DNA from: Roseibium aggregatum IAM 12614
GTDB taxonomy: Bacteria > Pseudomonadota > Alphaproteobacteria > Rhizobiales > Stappiaceae
Direction of reading: 5' to 3'
DNA: 64,000 bases
Assembly (NCBI RefSeq): GCF_000168975.1
Contig: NZ_AAUW01000015.1
Location: forward strand, 111,124 to 175,123
Below the pieces are notes generated by a model. It worked only from the letters and a program-made list of their open reading frames with translations, searched no databases and was not told the DNA's origin. Position 1 is the stretch's first letter. Each line of letters begins with the position of its first letter. The position numbers and the translations under genes are program-made. This document shows positions 48,323 to 57,081 of the stretch, piece by piece.

Positions 48323-50287
48323 ATGACGCAACCAAGGCTTCTGCTTTGCGATTGCCTGAACACACAGGCTATCGACGCCGGGCAGATCGAACAGGCGACA
48401 GGACTGTCCTGTTCAAAGATCCACACAGAACTTTGCCGCGGCGAAGCCCCGCAGGCCGCCGAGGCGCTTCAGGCGGGCAACGTGATCATCGCCTGCCAGC
48501 AGGAACGCCTGGCGTTCGAGGACCTGGCAGCCGACATCGAAGCGGAAGAACCTCTTTTTGTCGACCTGCGCGACCGCGCCGGCTGGACGTCCGATGGCCG
48601 CAGCGTCTCTCCCAAGATGGCCGCGCTGATCGCCGAGGCTATCCTGCCCTCCCCCGGCGCAAAGGTCATCGACGTCACCTCTGAAGGCACCTGCCTGATC
48701 CTGGGCGACGCGGAAGCAGCGCTCGCCGCAGCGGACCATCTGTGCGAGCTCCTGAGTGTCACCATGCTGCTGAACCCTGCCGACGAACCACCCCTTGCCG
48801 ACGACCGACGTTTCGACATCGTTCGCGGCCGGGTGACAACGGCGACCGGGGCGCTTGGCAAGTTCAAGATCGGTTTCGACGCCTTGCAGGAGCGCATTCC
48901 CGGTGGTCGGGGCGCCTTCAACTGGACCGATCCCAAGAGCGGCGGACGCACGGAATGCGACATCCTTCTGGATCTTCGCCGGGCGCAGCCGCTTTTCCCC
49001 GCACCGGAAAAGCGCGAAGGCTACCTGCGGGCAGACCCGGGCAATGCAGCTGCGCTCACCAAGGCGCTGCTTGAAGCCTCCCAACTTGTCGGCACTTTCG
49101 AAAAACCACTTTACGTTCGCCTGGACGAGCAGCTTTGTGCCCATTCCAGAGCCCGGAAAACCGGCTGCACGCGCTGTCTCGATCTCTGCCCCACCGGTGC
49201 CATCACCCCGGACGGCGACCATGTGTCGGTCGATACGATGGTCTGCGCCGGATGCGGAAGCTGTTCGGCCGTCTGCCCGTCCGGCGCCATCAGCTATGAC
49301 GCGCCGCCGGTCAGCAACACCTTCCAGCGACTGCAGACGCTGGCAGCCACCTGGCGGAAACTGAGCTCCGATAGCCCACGTCTTCTCGTTCACGATGCCA
49401 GCCACGGCGCGGAATTGATCCGCCTCGGCGCGCGATATGGCAAGGGCCTGCCGGCGGATGTCATTCCGCTGGAAATGGAGGCTCTCGCCAGCTTTGGCCA
49501 TGCGGAAAGTCTTGCGGCACTTGCCTGCGGGTTCAGCGATGTGACCCTGTTGCTGTCACCCGCCACGGAAAAGGAAGGCATGCCCTTCCAGGCCGACCTC
49601 GCCAATAAAATCGCCGGCAATGAACGCGTCACGCTGATTTCCCCCACCGATCCGGACGAGCTGGAAGAGTTCCTCTACCGCGACCGGCAACCGGTTGCGG
49701 CGGCACAGCCGATCCTGCCGCTGGGGTCCCGCCGGCAGATCACGCGCCTTGCGGCCAAGGCCCTGAACGAGCCGGCCCAGGTCATTCCGCTTCCCACGGG
49801 TGCCCCCTATGGGACGGTCGAACTGGATCAGGACGCCTGCACGCTCTGTCTGTCCTGTGTCTCGCTCTGCCCGTCCGGGGCGTTGAAGGAAAACCCGGAC
49901 GCGCCGCAGTTGCGCTTTCAGGAAGACGCCTGCCTGCAATGCGGCATCTGCACGACGATCTGTCCGGAAAAGGCCCTGTCTCTGGACCCGCGGCTGGACC
50001 TTTCGGACGACGCCTTGCGGGCCAGGATCCTGAAGGAAGAAGAGCCGTTTAACTGCGTGGAATGCGGCAAGCCCTTCGGCGTCCGCTCGACCGTGATGCG
50101 GCTGACGGAAAAGCTCGCCGGCAAACATGCCATGTTCCAGGACAACAAGGCCGTCCAGCTCATTCAGATGTGCGACGACTGCCGCGTGAACGCCGTCTAT
50201 CACTCGGAAAACAACCCGTTTGCTTCCGCGGAGCGCCCGCGTGTGCGTACGACGGACGACTACATCAGCAAGCGGCGCGATCATTGA
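48323..50287 (+). CDS. Large multi-cluster 4Fe-4S protein
   Basis: This 654-residue protein contains two double-cluster ferredoxin modules. The first has CTRCLDLCPTGAI and CAGCGSCSAVCPSGAI near residues 290-330; the second has CTLCLSCVSLCPSGAL and CLQCGICTTICPEKAL near 510-560. A C-terminal cysteine set (NCVECGKPFG and QMCDDCR) looks like a zinc or cluster site. There is no signal peptide, so it is cytoplasmic. It could supply electrons or clusters during enzyme maturation. The ATG at 48323 follows GGGGGAGAGG. Confidence 0.85.
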   Translation: MTQPRLLLCDCLNTQAIDAGQIEQATGLSCSKIHTELCRGEAPQAAEALQAGNVIIACQQERLAFEDLAADIEAEEPLFVDLRDRAGWTSDGRSVSPKMAALIAEAILPSPGAKVIDVTSEGTCLILGDAEAALAAADHLCELLSVTMLLNPADEPPLADDRRFDIVRGRVTTATGALGKFKIGFDALQERIPGGRGAFNWTDPKSGGRTECDILLDLRRAQPLFPAPEKREGYLRADPGNAAALTKALLEASQLVGTFEKPLYVRLDEQLCAHSRARKTGCTRCLDLCPTGAITPDGDHVSVDTMVCAGCGSCSAVCPSGAISYDAPPVSNTFQRLQTLAATWRKLSSDSPRLLVHDASHGAELIRLGARYGKGLPADVIPLEMEALASFGHAESLAALACGFSDVTLLLSPATEKEGMPFQADLANKIAGNERVTLISPTDPDELEEFLYRDRQPVAAAQPILPLGSRRQITRLAAKALNEPAQVIPLPTGAPYGTVELDQDACTLCLSCVSLCPSGALKENPDAPQLRFQEDACLQCGICTTICPEKALSLDPRLDLSDDALRARILKEEEPFNCVECGKPFGVRSTVMRLTEKLAGKHAMFQDNKAVQLIQMCDDCRVNAVYHSENNPFASAERPRVRTTDDYISKRRDH

Positions 50288-50303
50288 ACCGGATGAGACA
50301 GGA

Positions 50304-51116
50304 TCACTGGTACTGGATCGGCGCTCCGAGGTCCGCTGGTGGAATGCGGGAGACAAACGCCAGGATCGCATCGAGGTCTTCAAGCGTCATCTCCACCGGC
50401 ACGATGGGCGATGGCCGGGAAATGTCGAAGGGTTCGGTCACACCTTCGATCACCGTGAAAGCCGGATGCGGGTTGAGAGCGAAAAACGCCTCGAACCGCA
50501 TTTGCCAGTCGGTGAAGCTGCGCATCACCGCGAAGGACGGCGACGAGCCGATGGTCGACAGGCGTGTTGCCTCATTGACCATGTGGCACCGTCCGCAATG
50601 GAGCACGGCCAGCTGTTCGCCGCGAATGGCATCGCCGGAGAGCAGCACCGGTCCGGAATCATCGTCCTGCTTCAGCGCGGCGGTGAAGACCTGCTTGCCG
50701 TTCGCCTCAAAGGCATCGACCGTTCGCCGGCCGATGTCGCCGGTCAGCCAGTCCCGAAAGCGGACCGCGTGTTCGTTTGGCTCGTCAGGGGTGGTAAGAA
50801 CCCAGGTCTTGCCCAGGCCGGAGAACACTGCTCGTCCCGATGCACCTTCGGAAAGGCGCAGCTCGGAGGGGGCGGTGTCACCGACGATTTCGATGCGGAT
50901 ACCGGTCTTGAGCGAGAAGCGCGGCAACAGATATTGGAGGAAGCCGGTTTCGGCAATCACATCCGGCACCCCCAGCCGGAAGGACCGCGACTGGGCGATC
51001 CCCGGGGTGTGGAACAGGATACCGGACAACAGGGCAATGGCGAGTACGATCAAGGCACGGCAGCCCACGCGCTCCTCCCTCACGTTGCTGGCCACATGCG
51101 CTAGGGTAGGTTTCAA
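50304..51116 (-). CDS. Reduced TupA-like domain fused to cytochrome c
   Basis: This 270-residue exported protein has a signal peptide ending near PGIAQS, then a roughly 100-residue segment whose start (ETGFLQYLLPRFSLKTGI) and end (RFRDWLTGDIGRRTVDAFEANGKQVF) resemble the first and last parts of TupA, with the central lobe missing. A cytochrome c-like part with CGRCHM near residue 174 follows. The TupA motif TTTS is not preserved, so tungstate binding is doubtful. It may be a structural electron-transfer subunit of the formate dehydrogenase system. The longest start at 51116 may be several codons too early. Confidence 0.75.
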   Translation of the reverse strand: MKPTLAHVASNVREERVGCRALIVLAIALLSGILFHTPGIAQSRSFRLGVPDVIAETGFLQYLLPRFSLKTGIRIEIVGDTAPSELRLSEGASGRAVFSGLGKTWVLTTPDEPNEHAVRFRDWLTGDIGRRTVDAFEANGKQVFTAALKQDDDSGPVLLSGDAIRGEQLAVLHCGRCHMVNEATRLSTIGSSPSFAVMRSFTDWQMRFEAFFALNPHPAFTVIEGVTEPFDISRPSPIVPVEMTLEDLDAILAFVSRIPPADLGAPIQYQ

Positions 51117-51160
51117 TCGGGCGCGCAGTCAATGCGCACCGCATTCAACAGGAGAACAAG

Positions 51161-51355
51161 ATGAGCGACGATTTCAACATGTCCATGCGCAAGTTCCTGA
51201 AGCAGGTCGGCGTGACCTCGCAGCAGGCAATTGAAAAAGCAGTGCGCGAAGCTGGCCCCAGCGCCGGAAAAACCTACAAGGTGAAAGCCGTGGTCACGAT
51301 CGAGGAACTCGGTCTGGAGCATGTTGTCACCGGTGAAATAGAAGGGCAGGACTGA
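51161..51355 (+). CDS. DUF6494-like small protein
   Basis: This is a 64-residue cytoplasmic protein (opening MSDDFNMSMRKFLKQVGV) with a predicted helix and then an antiparallel-strand stretch (KVKAVVTIEELGLEHVVTGEI). AGGAGA precedes the ATG. It is 1 base ahead of the Mrp gene, so the two are co-expressed. It resembles the DUF6494 family seen next to Mrp and formate dehydrogenase genes. Function unknown. Confidence 0.75.
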   Translation: MSDDFNMSMRKFLKQVGVTSQQAIEKAVREAGPSAGKTYKVKAVVTIEELGLEHVVTGEIEGQD

Positions 51356-51356
51356 C

Positions 51357-52466
51357 GTGCCGCTGACGCGTGAAGCCGCCCTGTCGGTTCTGAAAACGAT
51401 CAAGGACCCGGCCAGCGGCGAGGACATTGCCGCCTCCGGCATGATGCGCGCTCTGCAGGTAAACGGCGGTGCGGTCCGCTTCGTTCTGGAAATCGACCCG
51501 CGGCGCATGGCCGAGATGGAAGCTCTGAAGACCGAGGCGGAAACGAAGCTCGGAGCACTGGAAGGCTGCGAAAGCGTTCAGGTGATCCTGACCTCCCATT
51601 CGGACCAGCCGGCAGCACAGCCCGCACAACCCGCTGCGCCCAGGCCGAGTGAACCGCAGCCGATCCGCGTGAAACCGGCGGCCCCGGGTGCTACCGGACC
51701 GCAGAAGGTGCCAGGTATCGACCGGGTGATCGCCGTTGCGTCGGGCAAGGGCGGTGTCGGCAAATCGACCGTTGCGGCCAATCTTGCCTGCGCACTGGCC
51801 GCCGAAGGCCGCAAGGTGGGTCTGCTGGATGCCGATGTCTACGGCCCGTCGCAGCCCAAGATGCTGGGCATCTCCGGGCGGCCGACCTCACCGGACGGCC
51901 AGATGATCCTGCCGCTGCGCAACCACGGCGTCACCATGATGTCCATCGGCCTGATGACTTCGGGCGACGAGGCCGTCGCCTGGCGCGGGCCGATGCTGAT
52001 GGGCGCATTGCAGCAGATGATGACCCAGGTGCAATGGGGCGCGCTCGATGTGCTGATCGTCGACCTGCCGCCCGGCACGGGCGATGTCCAGATGACGCTC
52101 TGCCAGAAGTTTGCCGTCGATGGCGCGATCATCGTTTCGACACCGCAGGACGTTGCCCTGATCGATGCACGCAAGGGCATCAGCATGTTCAACCAGATGC
52201 AGGTGCCGCTCATCGGCATGATCGAGAACATGTCGACCCATATCTGCTCCAACTGCGGCCACGAGGAACATGTCTTTGGCCACGGCGGCGTAGCCGAGGA
52301 AGCAGAAAAGCTTGGCGTTCCCCTGTTGGCCGAGGTGCCGCTGCATCTCAACATCCGCCTTGCCGGCGATGGCGGCACGCCGATTGCGATCAAGACACCC
52401 GAGGCCCCGGAAGCTTCCGTGTTCCGTCAGCTCGCCCGAAACCTGATCGCGGAGGGTAGCGCATGA
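51357..52466 (+). CDS. mrp: Mrp/NBP35 family iron-sulfur carrier ATPase
   Basis: This 369-residue P-loop protein has an N-terminal MIP18/DUF59-like domain (residues 1-90), a Pro/Ala-rich linker and the Mrp ATPase domain with GKGGVGKST near residue 130, DADVYGPSQP near 158 and a cluster-binding pair in CSNC near 298. Mrp proteins carry and transfer 4Fe-4S clusters to apo-enzymes. The start is a GTG. Its stop overlaps the next gene's ATG. Placement beside the formate dehydrogenase suggests a dedicated copy. Confidence 0.9.
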   Translation: MPLTREAALSVLKTIKDPASGEDIAASGMMRALQVNGGAVRFVLEIDPRRMAEMEALKTEAETKLGALEGCESVQVILTSHSDQPAAQPAQPAAPRPSEPQPIRVKPAAPGATGPQKVPGIDRVIAVASGKGGVGKSTVAANLACALAAEGRKVGLLDADVYGPSQPKMLGISGRPTSPDGQMILPLRNHGVTMMSIGLMTSGDEAVAWRGPMLMGALQQMMTQVQWGALDVLIVDLPPGTGDVQMTLCQKFAVDGAIIVSTPQDVALIDARKGISMFNQMQVPLIGMIENMSTHICSNCGHEEHVFGHGGVAEEAEKLGVPLLAEVPLHLNIRLAGDGGTPIAIKTPEAPEASVFRQLARNLIAEGSA

Positions 52467-53164
52467 TCAACGTGCAATTTCCGCCGCTGTTTCAGGGGGA
52501 AGCGCTGACCGGACAGGCTGATCCGTTCGAACGTGCCCTGGCGCTTGCCATCACCGGAACGGACCCTGGCACTGTTGTCTATAACCTTGGCGGGGAACGC
52601 CTGCGGGCCGCGCTGATCTTCGCGCCGGAAGTGCCGCTGGAACAGGCCATGGCCGTCCTGCCGGTCTGCGGTCTGGGATTTCAGGCAGCCCTTGGCACGC
52701 TTGCACCGCCGGAGGTTGCCGTTCACCTGGAATGGGATGGCCGGATCCGCGTCAATGGCGCGGTGTGCGGACGCATGCGCGTGAAGACCTCATCAAAGGA
52801 TCCGGGGGGCACCCCGGACTGGCTGATCCTCGGTCTCGAACTCAACATGACCAGCCGGAAATCAAGTCCCGGCAAGGATCCGGAGCGGACTTGGCTGTCC
52901 GAAGAAGGCTGCGGCGAGATCACTGCCGCCCAGCTTCTGGAGTGCTGGGTGCGCCACAGCCTCTACTGGCTCAACCGCTGGCTCGATGACGGCCCGCGCC
53001 CTGTTCACGCCGAGTGGCGCGGCCTTGTCTGGGCCATGGGCGAAACTGTGGAAGTCGACGGAACCTCCGGCACATTCGTCGGTGTCGACGAAAATTTTGG
53101 TATGCTGCTGCGAACGGATGAGGACACGGTCCTGATCCCGCTTTCCAGCCGTGTTGAGGAATAA
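52463..53164 (+). CDS. Biotin/lipoate protein ligase-like protein (DUF4444 type)
   Basis: This is a 233-residue protein of the BPL/LplA/LipB fold. The first 180 residues contain an open strand set with VHLEWDGRIRVNGAVCGRMR near residue 90, corresponding to the K-aminoacylation region of ligases but with no clear GRGRxGR loop, so ligase activity is doubtful. The end (TVEVDGTSGTFVGVDENFGMLLRT) is a small beta-barrel of the DUF4444 or BPL C-terminal type. It overlaps the Mrp gene by ATGA. Role unknown. Confidence 0.75.
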   Translation: MINVQFPPLFQGEALTGQADPFERALALAITGTDPGTVVYNLGGERLRAALIFAPEVPLEQAMAVLPVCGLGFQAALGTLAPPEVAVHLEWDGRIRVNGAVCGRMRVKTSSKDPGGTPDWLILGLELNMTSRKSSPGKDPERTWLSEEGCGEITAAQLLECWVRHSLYWLNRWLDDGPRPVHAEWRGLVWAMGETVEVDGTSGTFVGVDENFGMLLRTDEDTVLIPLSSRVEE

Positions 53165-53168
53165 TCGG

Positions 53169-53645
53169 ATGAAACTCGCCCGCGCCATTCACCTGGATGA
53201 CAGCGACCGCAACGTCTTCTTTTCACCGGCCCGCACCGGCGAATGGTGCCTGTCCGGCGGTTTCGAGTTTTCCGACTGGACCGAAGCCGACCTGACCGGC
53301 AAGGCGCGTCAGGCCTTCGCCAACGGCTGGCTGGGGCTGGAGACTTTCGGCAGGGCAACCTTCGTCGCCGTCACGCCAATCGAGGAAAGCGAGTTTGCCA
53401 CCCTTGCCGAGCGGCTCGCGCAGCATTTCGTCGATATTTACGGCGCGCCTTCCGTGGAGGCGGCACTCGGTGTTGCCCAGCAGGAACTGGCCTATATGGC
53501 GGAACTCTGCGAGGAGCATCCGGAAAACACGCTGATTGCCGTTCAGCGGGACCTGACCGAAGACGGCGTTCGGGAAGCCTTCAGAACCATTGCCGCTCCG
53601 GAAGCAAAGCTGGATATGGTCGCCGTTCACGGCGACATCGACTAG
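53169..53645 (+). CDS. DUF6505-like protein
   Basis: This is a 158-residue cytoplasmic protein, acidic, with a beta-rich first half (MKLARAIHLDDSDRNVFF; TGEWCLSGGFEF) and a helical second half (LAERLAQHFVDIYGA; AQQELAYMAELCEEH). It follows the ligase-like gene by 4 bases. The ATG at 53169 has GAGGAAT upstream; a start six codons earlier is unlikely. It is the last gene of the four-gene Mrp operon. Function unknown. Confidence 0.75.
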   Translation: MKLARAIHLDDSDRNVFFSPARTGEWCLSGGFEFSDWTEADLTGKARQAFANGWLGLETFGRATFVAVTPIEESEFATLAERLAQHFVDIYGAPSVEAALGVAQQELAYMAELCEEHPENTLIAVQRDLTEDGVREAFRTIAAPEAKLDMVAVHGDID

Positions 53646-53791
53646 GGTGTGGCCTGCTTCCCGGAGACGGTTGCTTAACCAAGAAGTTTCAACACACACA
53701 GATTACACGTCGGTAAGTTGATCTGCCTGGTGCGTTTCGCGCATCATGCAGACGCTTGTTTTCATTTCAGTATCCCCCAAGGAATTTGCAC

Positions 53792-55369
53792 ATGTCCCGG
53801 CACACACTCTCCCGCCGCCTTTTTCTCGGCACTGCGACCGCCGCCCTGACCGCCCTGCCGCTGCGTGGGTTTGCGCAGGAGCTTTCCCCCGCACAGACAC
53901 CTGGTGTCGAAGCCTCGCCCGAGCAGATCGCCAAGGCCATCGCCGAGATCGACGCAATCGTTGCCGATGTGCTGGAGCGCAGCAATATTCCGGGACTGGC
54001 CGTTGCTGCCGTTCACCGCGGCGATACGGTCTACGCCAAGGGCTTCGGTGTGCGCCGCCTTGGCGGATCTGACCCCATCACGCCGGACACGGTGTTTCAG
54101 CTTGCGTCCCTGTCGAAACCGGTGGGGTCGACCGTTGTCGCGCGCCAGGTCAGCAAGGGCGTTGTCACCTGGGACAGCCGGATGCGCGATTTGCTGCCCT
54201 GGTTTGAATTGTCCGATCCTGACCGCACCGAAAAGCTGACCATCGGCGACCTCTACAGCCATCGCTCCGGCCTACCCGACCATGCCGGCGACGATCTGGA
54301 AGATCTCGGCTACGGCCGCAAGGAAATCCTGCAGCGCTTGAGACTTCTGCCGCTGGCACCGTTCCGTATTTCCTACGCCTATACCAACTTCGGTCTGACC
54401 GCCGCCGCCGAAGCCGTTGCTGAAGCCTCCGGCACCGACTGGAGCAGCCTGTCGGAAGAAGCGCTCTACCAGCCGCTCGGCATGACCTCGACCAGCTCCC
54501 GCTTTGCCGACTACATGGCGGCCGCCAACCGCGCCATCCCTCACAGCCGCGACGGCGACGGTTTTGCCCCGCTGTTCCAGCGTGACCCGGACGCACAGTC
54601 ACCGGCGGGCGGGGTCAGCTCAACTGTGAACGATCTGGCCATCTGGCTGAAGATGCTGCTGGCAAACGGCGAACATGCCGGAACGCAGGTCATCGCACCT
54701 GAAGCGCTTCTGCCGGCCATCAGCCCGCAAAGTTTTTCGGACCGCCCCCACAGCCCCGATGCAAGGTCAGGCTTCTACGGCTACGGCTTCAATGTCGGCA
54801 CAGACCCGTCCGGCCGTGTCCGGATCGGCCATTCCGGTGCATTCCTTCTGGGTGCGGGCACCTGCTTTGCGATGATCCCCTCGCTCGACCTCGGCATTGT
54901 CGTCCTCACCAACGCAGCCCCGGTCGGGGCCGCCGAAGCCATCGCCGCCTCGTTCACCGATCTGGCCCAGCTCGGGTACATCACACGGGATTGGTACGAT
55001 GGATATTCGAGCAGGTTCGAAGGCTTCTACACCAAGCTCGGCAGCACCGTGGGTCAGGACCGTCCGACAGATGCAGCCCCGACGCCCCCGCAAGACCGTC
55101 TCACCGGCACCTATTCCAACCCCTATTTCGGCAAGGTCGAGGTCAAGGCGGAAGGCGAAAAAATGGTGCTGACGATAGGACCGAAACAGATGCTGTTTCC
55201 CCTGCAGCCCTGGAACGGGCCGGTGATGGTGTTCGATGTCACCACCGAAAACGCGCCCGCTGGCTCCCGCTCGACGATCGTCTTCAACGATATTTCGAAT
55301 GGCCCGGCCGAATCCATCGAGGTCGAACTCTTCAGCGAAACGGGGCCCGCGCTCTTCGAAAGGGTCTGA
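53792..55369 (+). CDS. Exported serine hydrolase, beta-lactamase class C-like
   Basis: This 525-residue protein has a twin-arginine signal (LSRRLFLGTA, cleaved near GFAQ) and the serine-type beta-lactamase/peptidase fold. The catalytic SxxK is SLSK at residues 106-109, the YxN is in YAYTNFG near 205, and HSGAFLLG is the third motif. A C-terminal 110-residue lipocalin-like domain follows, as in many esterases of this class. It may be an esterase or peptidase rather than an antibiotic-resistance enzyme. AAGGA precedes the ATG at 53792. Confidence 0.88.
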   Translation: MSRHTLSRRLFLGTATAALTALPLRGFAQELSPAQTPGVEASPEQIAKAIAEIDAIVADVLERSNIPGLAVAAVHRGDTVYAKGFGVRRLGGSDPITPDTVFQLASLSKPVGSTVVARQVSKGVVTWDSRMRDLLPWFELSDPDRTEKLTIGDLYSHRSGLPDHAGDDLEDLGYGRKEILQRLRLLPLAPFRISYAYTNFGLTAAAEAVAEASGTDWSSLSEEALYQPLGMTSTSSRFADYMAAANRAIPHSRDGDGFAPLFQRDPDAQSPAGGVSSTVNDLAIWLKMLLANGEHAGTQVIAPEALLPAISPQSFSDRPHSPDARSGFYGYGFNVGTDPSGRVRIGHSGAFLLGAGTCFAMIPSLDLGIVVLTNAAPVGAAEAIAASFTDLAQLGYITRDWYDGYSSRFEGFYTKLGSTVGQDRPTDAAPTPPQDRLTGTYSNPYFGKVEVKAEGEKMVLTIGPKQMLFPLQPWNGPVMVFDVTTENAPAGSRSTIVFNDISNGPAESIEVELFSETGPALFERV

Positions 55370-55391
55370 CGTCACACCAAGTCAGCGGGTT

Positions 55392-56270
55392 TCACAGATG
55401 AAACACGCCCGTCAGCCGCAAGGCCGCGTAGCCACCGACGGAAACGCCGGTGACCTCGCCTCCTGCCGTGCTCAAGACCGTTCTGACAATGCTGGGCCGG
55501 CCCATTTCGACACCCTGCTCGGCCACCAGAACCGCCTGCCCGCCACTTCCCGGCAGAAGTTTTTGCACCCGAACCAATTCGCAGGCCAGCGCGCCATTTG
55601 TGGTCCCGCTGGCCGCCTCCTCCGGATCGCCGACACCGTGGCAGAGATCCCGCAGACGAACCTTCGCCTTGCCCAACCCGTGCCCCGTCCGGCACCAGAC
55701 ACCCATCGTGTCGATGGACCGTTCCTGGCTGAAACGGCGCAAACCGTCATCATCCGGGCGAAGGGCTGCCAGAGCTTCGGTGTCTGCCACTTCGATGAAA
55801 ACATGGCGAAGGGCTGTTGAGGACGCCGCAACGCTGAGAACACCTTCCAGCTCAATGCCGAGCAGCGGCGCAATCTCGTCTGCGGTTGCCTCGTTCAAGC
55901 CGAACTTCGGCAAGGGCTGATGCAGGGTGACCGCACCATCCGAAGCAACATCGACGTTGATCTCGCCCGCTGGCGTTTCCTGAACGTAGCTTCCAGGCCC
56001 GATCCGTCCATCCGCCAGCATTGCCGCGAAGATCGCGACAGTCACATGGCCGCACATATCCATTTCCGCCCGCGTCGAATGAAAGCGGACTTCGATCCTC
56101 GTTTCCGATGTCTGCCGGACAAATCCCGTCGTCGGCGCACCAAGATCAGCCGCGATCCGCTGACGGGCATCCGGCCACAGCGGCGTATCCTCGAAGACAA
56201 CGCCGCCGATGTTGCCACCCCGTTCGTCGGCTGCAAAAGCGGCATAGAGGCGGACGGGTAACTTATCCAT
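55392..56270 (-). CDS. PhzF family isomerase
   Basis: This is a 292-residue protein with the PhzF/diaminopimelate-epimerase-like double barrel: RLYAAFAADERGGNIGGVV near the start, MDMCGHVTVA near 70 and the second-domain GTTNGALACEL and GVSVGGYAAL near the end. PhzF-like enzymes isomerise or epimerise small acids. The true substrate is unknown and no phenazine genes are here. The ATG at 56270 is the best start by alignment with the family opening. It converges with the serine hydrolase. Confidence 0.85.
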   Translation of the reverse strand: MDKLPVRLYAAFAADERGGNIGGVVFEDTPLWPDARQRIAADLGAPTTGFVRQTSETRIEVRFHSTRAEMDMCGHVTVAIFAAMLADGRIGPGSYVQETPAGEINVDVASDGAVTLHQPLPKFGLNEATADEIAPLLGIELEGVLSVAASSTALRHVFIEVADTEALAALRPDDDGLRRFSQERSIDTMGVWCRTGHGLGKAKVRLRDLCHGVGDPEEAASGTTNGALACELVRVQKLLPGSGGQAVLVAEQGVEMGRPSIVRTVLSTAGGEVTGVSVGGYAALRLTGVFHL

Positions 56271-56502
56271 TTCGGAAGTCTCACACTGCGGGTGCTGCAA
56301 GGAGGGCGCATCGGACCACGCTGGAGAAGGTGGAGCAACACCGGTGGCGTGTTATCCAAAGATAGCAAGCAGCCAATGCGAGACGTCAATTTTTCATCAC
56401 GAATTCGTCACGCAAGACCCGCGCCATTTTATTTCCATGTGATCGCGTTCGGAGCCAAGTATCTGCCAGCAGAAAAGCCAGTCTCAGGAAAGTGATCCCG
56501 TC

Positions 56503-57015
56503 ATGAATACGATTTCCGTTCAGAACCAAACCGCCGGGGCCCTGCCCGCCTTGAGCGCTCAAACGCTCGGCCTGATGTTCATCTCGGGGTTCTTTGCAAC
56601 CAACGCCTTCGACCTCTGGGGCCAGATGATCAGCCCGGCTCTCGGATTTGCGACCCTGTCGCCGCATGGCCTCGCCAAGAGCCTGCTCGGCAGCTTCGGA
56701 CTGCCGAACGGCGATTTCGCCGGATACTTCGTCCATTTCTACGCCGTCGGCCTGATCGGCTATCCGGTTGGCTGGATGTTCATTTTCGCACCGCTGTGGC
56801 AACGCTTTGTCGGCACCACCCATTGGCTTCTGCCGTCCGCAATTTACGGCTTCGGTCTCTGGGTCTTCGCCATCGGCGGCATCACATCGGTGGCCGGTCT
56901 GCCTTTCTTCCTGAATTTCACTGGCATCGTCTGGGTCGCCCTTGTCGGACATGTCCTGTACGGCATCGTGCTTGTCGCGGTGCTGAAACTGATTGCGGGC
57001 CGGCAAGGCGCCTGA
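56503..57015 (+). CDS. Membrane protein of unknown function
   Basis: This is a 170-residue protein with four or five hydrophobic segments (about residues 22-40, 74-97, 105-125, 130-150 and 150-165). No motif that I recognise. CAGGAAAG precedes the ATG. It stands alone, divergent from the PhzF gene and converging with the alpha/beta hydrolase across a bidirectional hairpin. Confidence 0.7.
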   Translation: MNTISVQNQTAGALPALSAQTLGLMFISGFFATNAFDLWGQMISPALGFATLSPHGLAKSLLGSFGLPNGDFAGYFVHFYAVGLIGYPVGWMFIFAPLWQRFVGTTHWLLPSAIYGFGLWVFAIGGITSVAGLPFFLNFTGIVWVALVGHVLYGIVLVAVLKLIAGRQGA

Positions 57016-57036
57016 CCGCAACACAATAGACGGATC

Positions 57037-57072
57037 GGCAATCTCCCACGGCCACATGCGCGGGAGATTGCC
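57037..57072. terminator. Bidirectional hairpin between convergent genes
   Basis: GGCAATCTCCC (57037-57047) pairs with GGGAGATTGCC (57062-57072), an 11-bp stem with a 14-base loop, 21 bases after one stop and just before the other. T-runs are short. Confidence 0.65.
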
Positions 57073-57081
57073 GCCAAGCCT

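Noticed and set aside
53792..55369. A beta-lactamase resistance gene
   Set aside because: The SxxK and YxN motifs are shared by many esterases and peptidases, and the size and C-terminal lipocalin-like domain fit those better.
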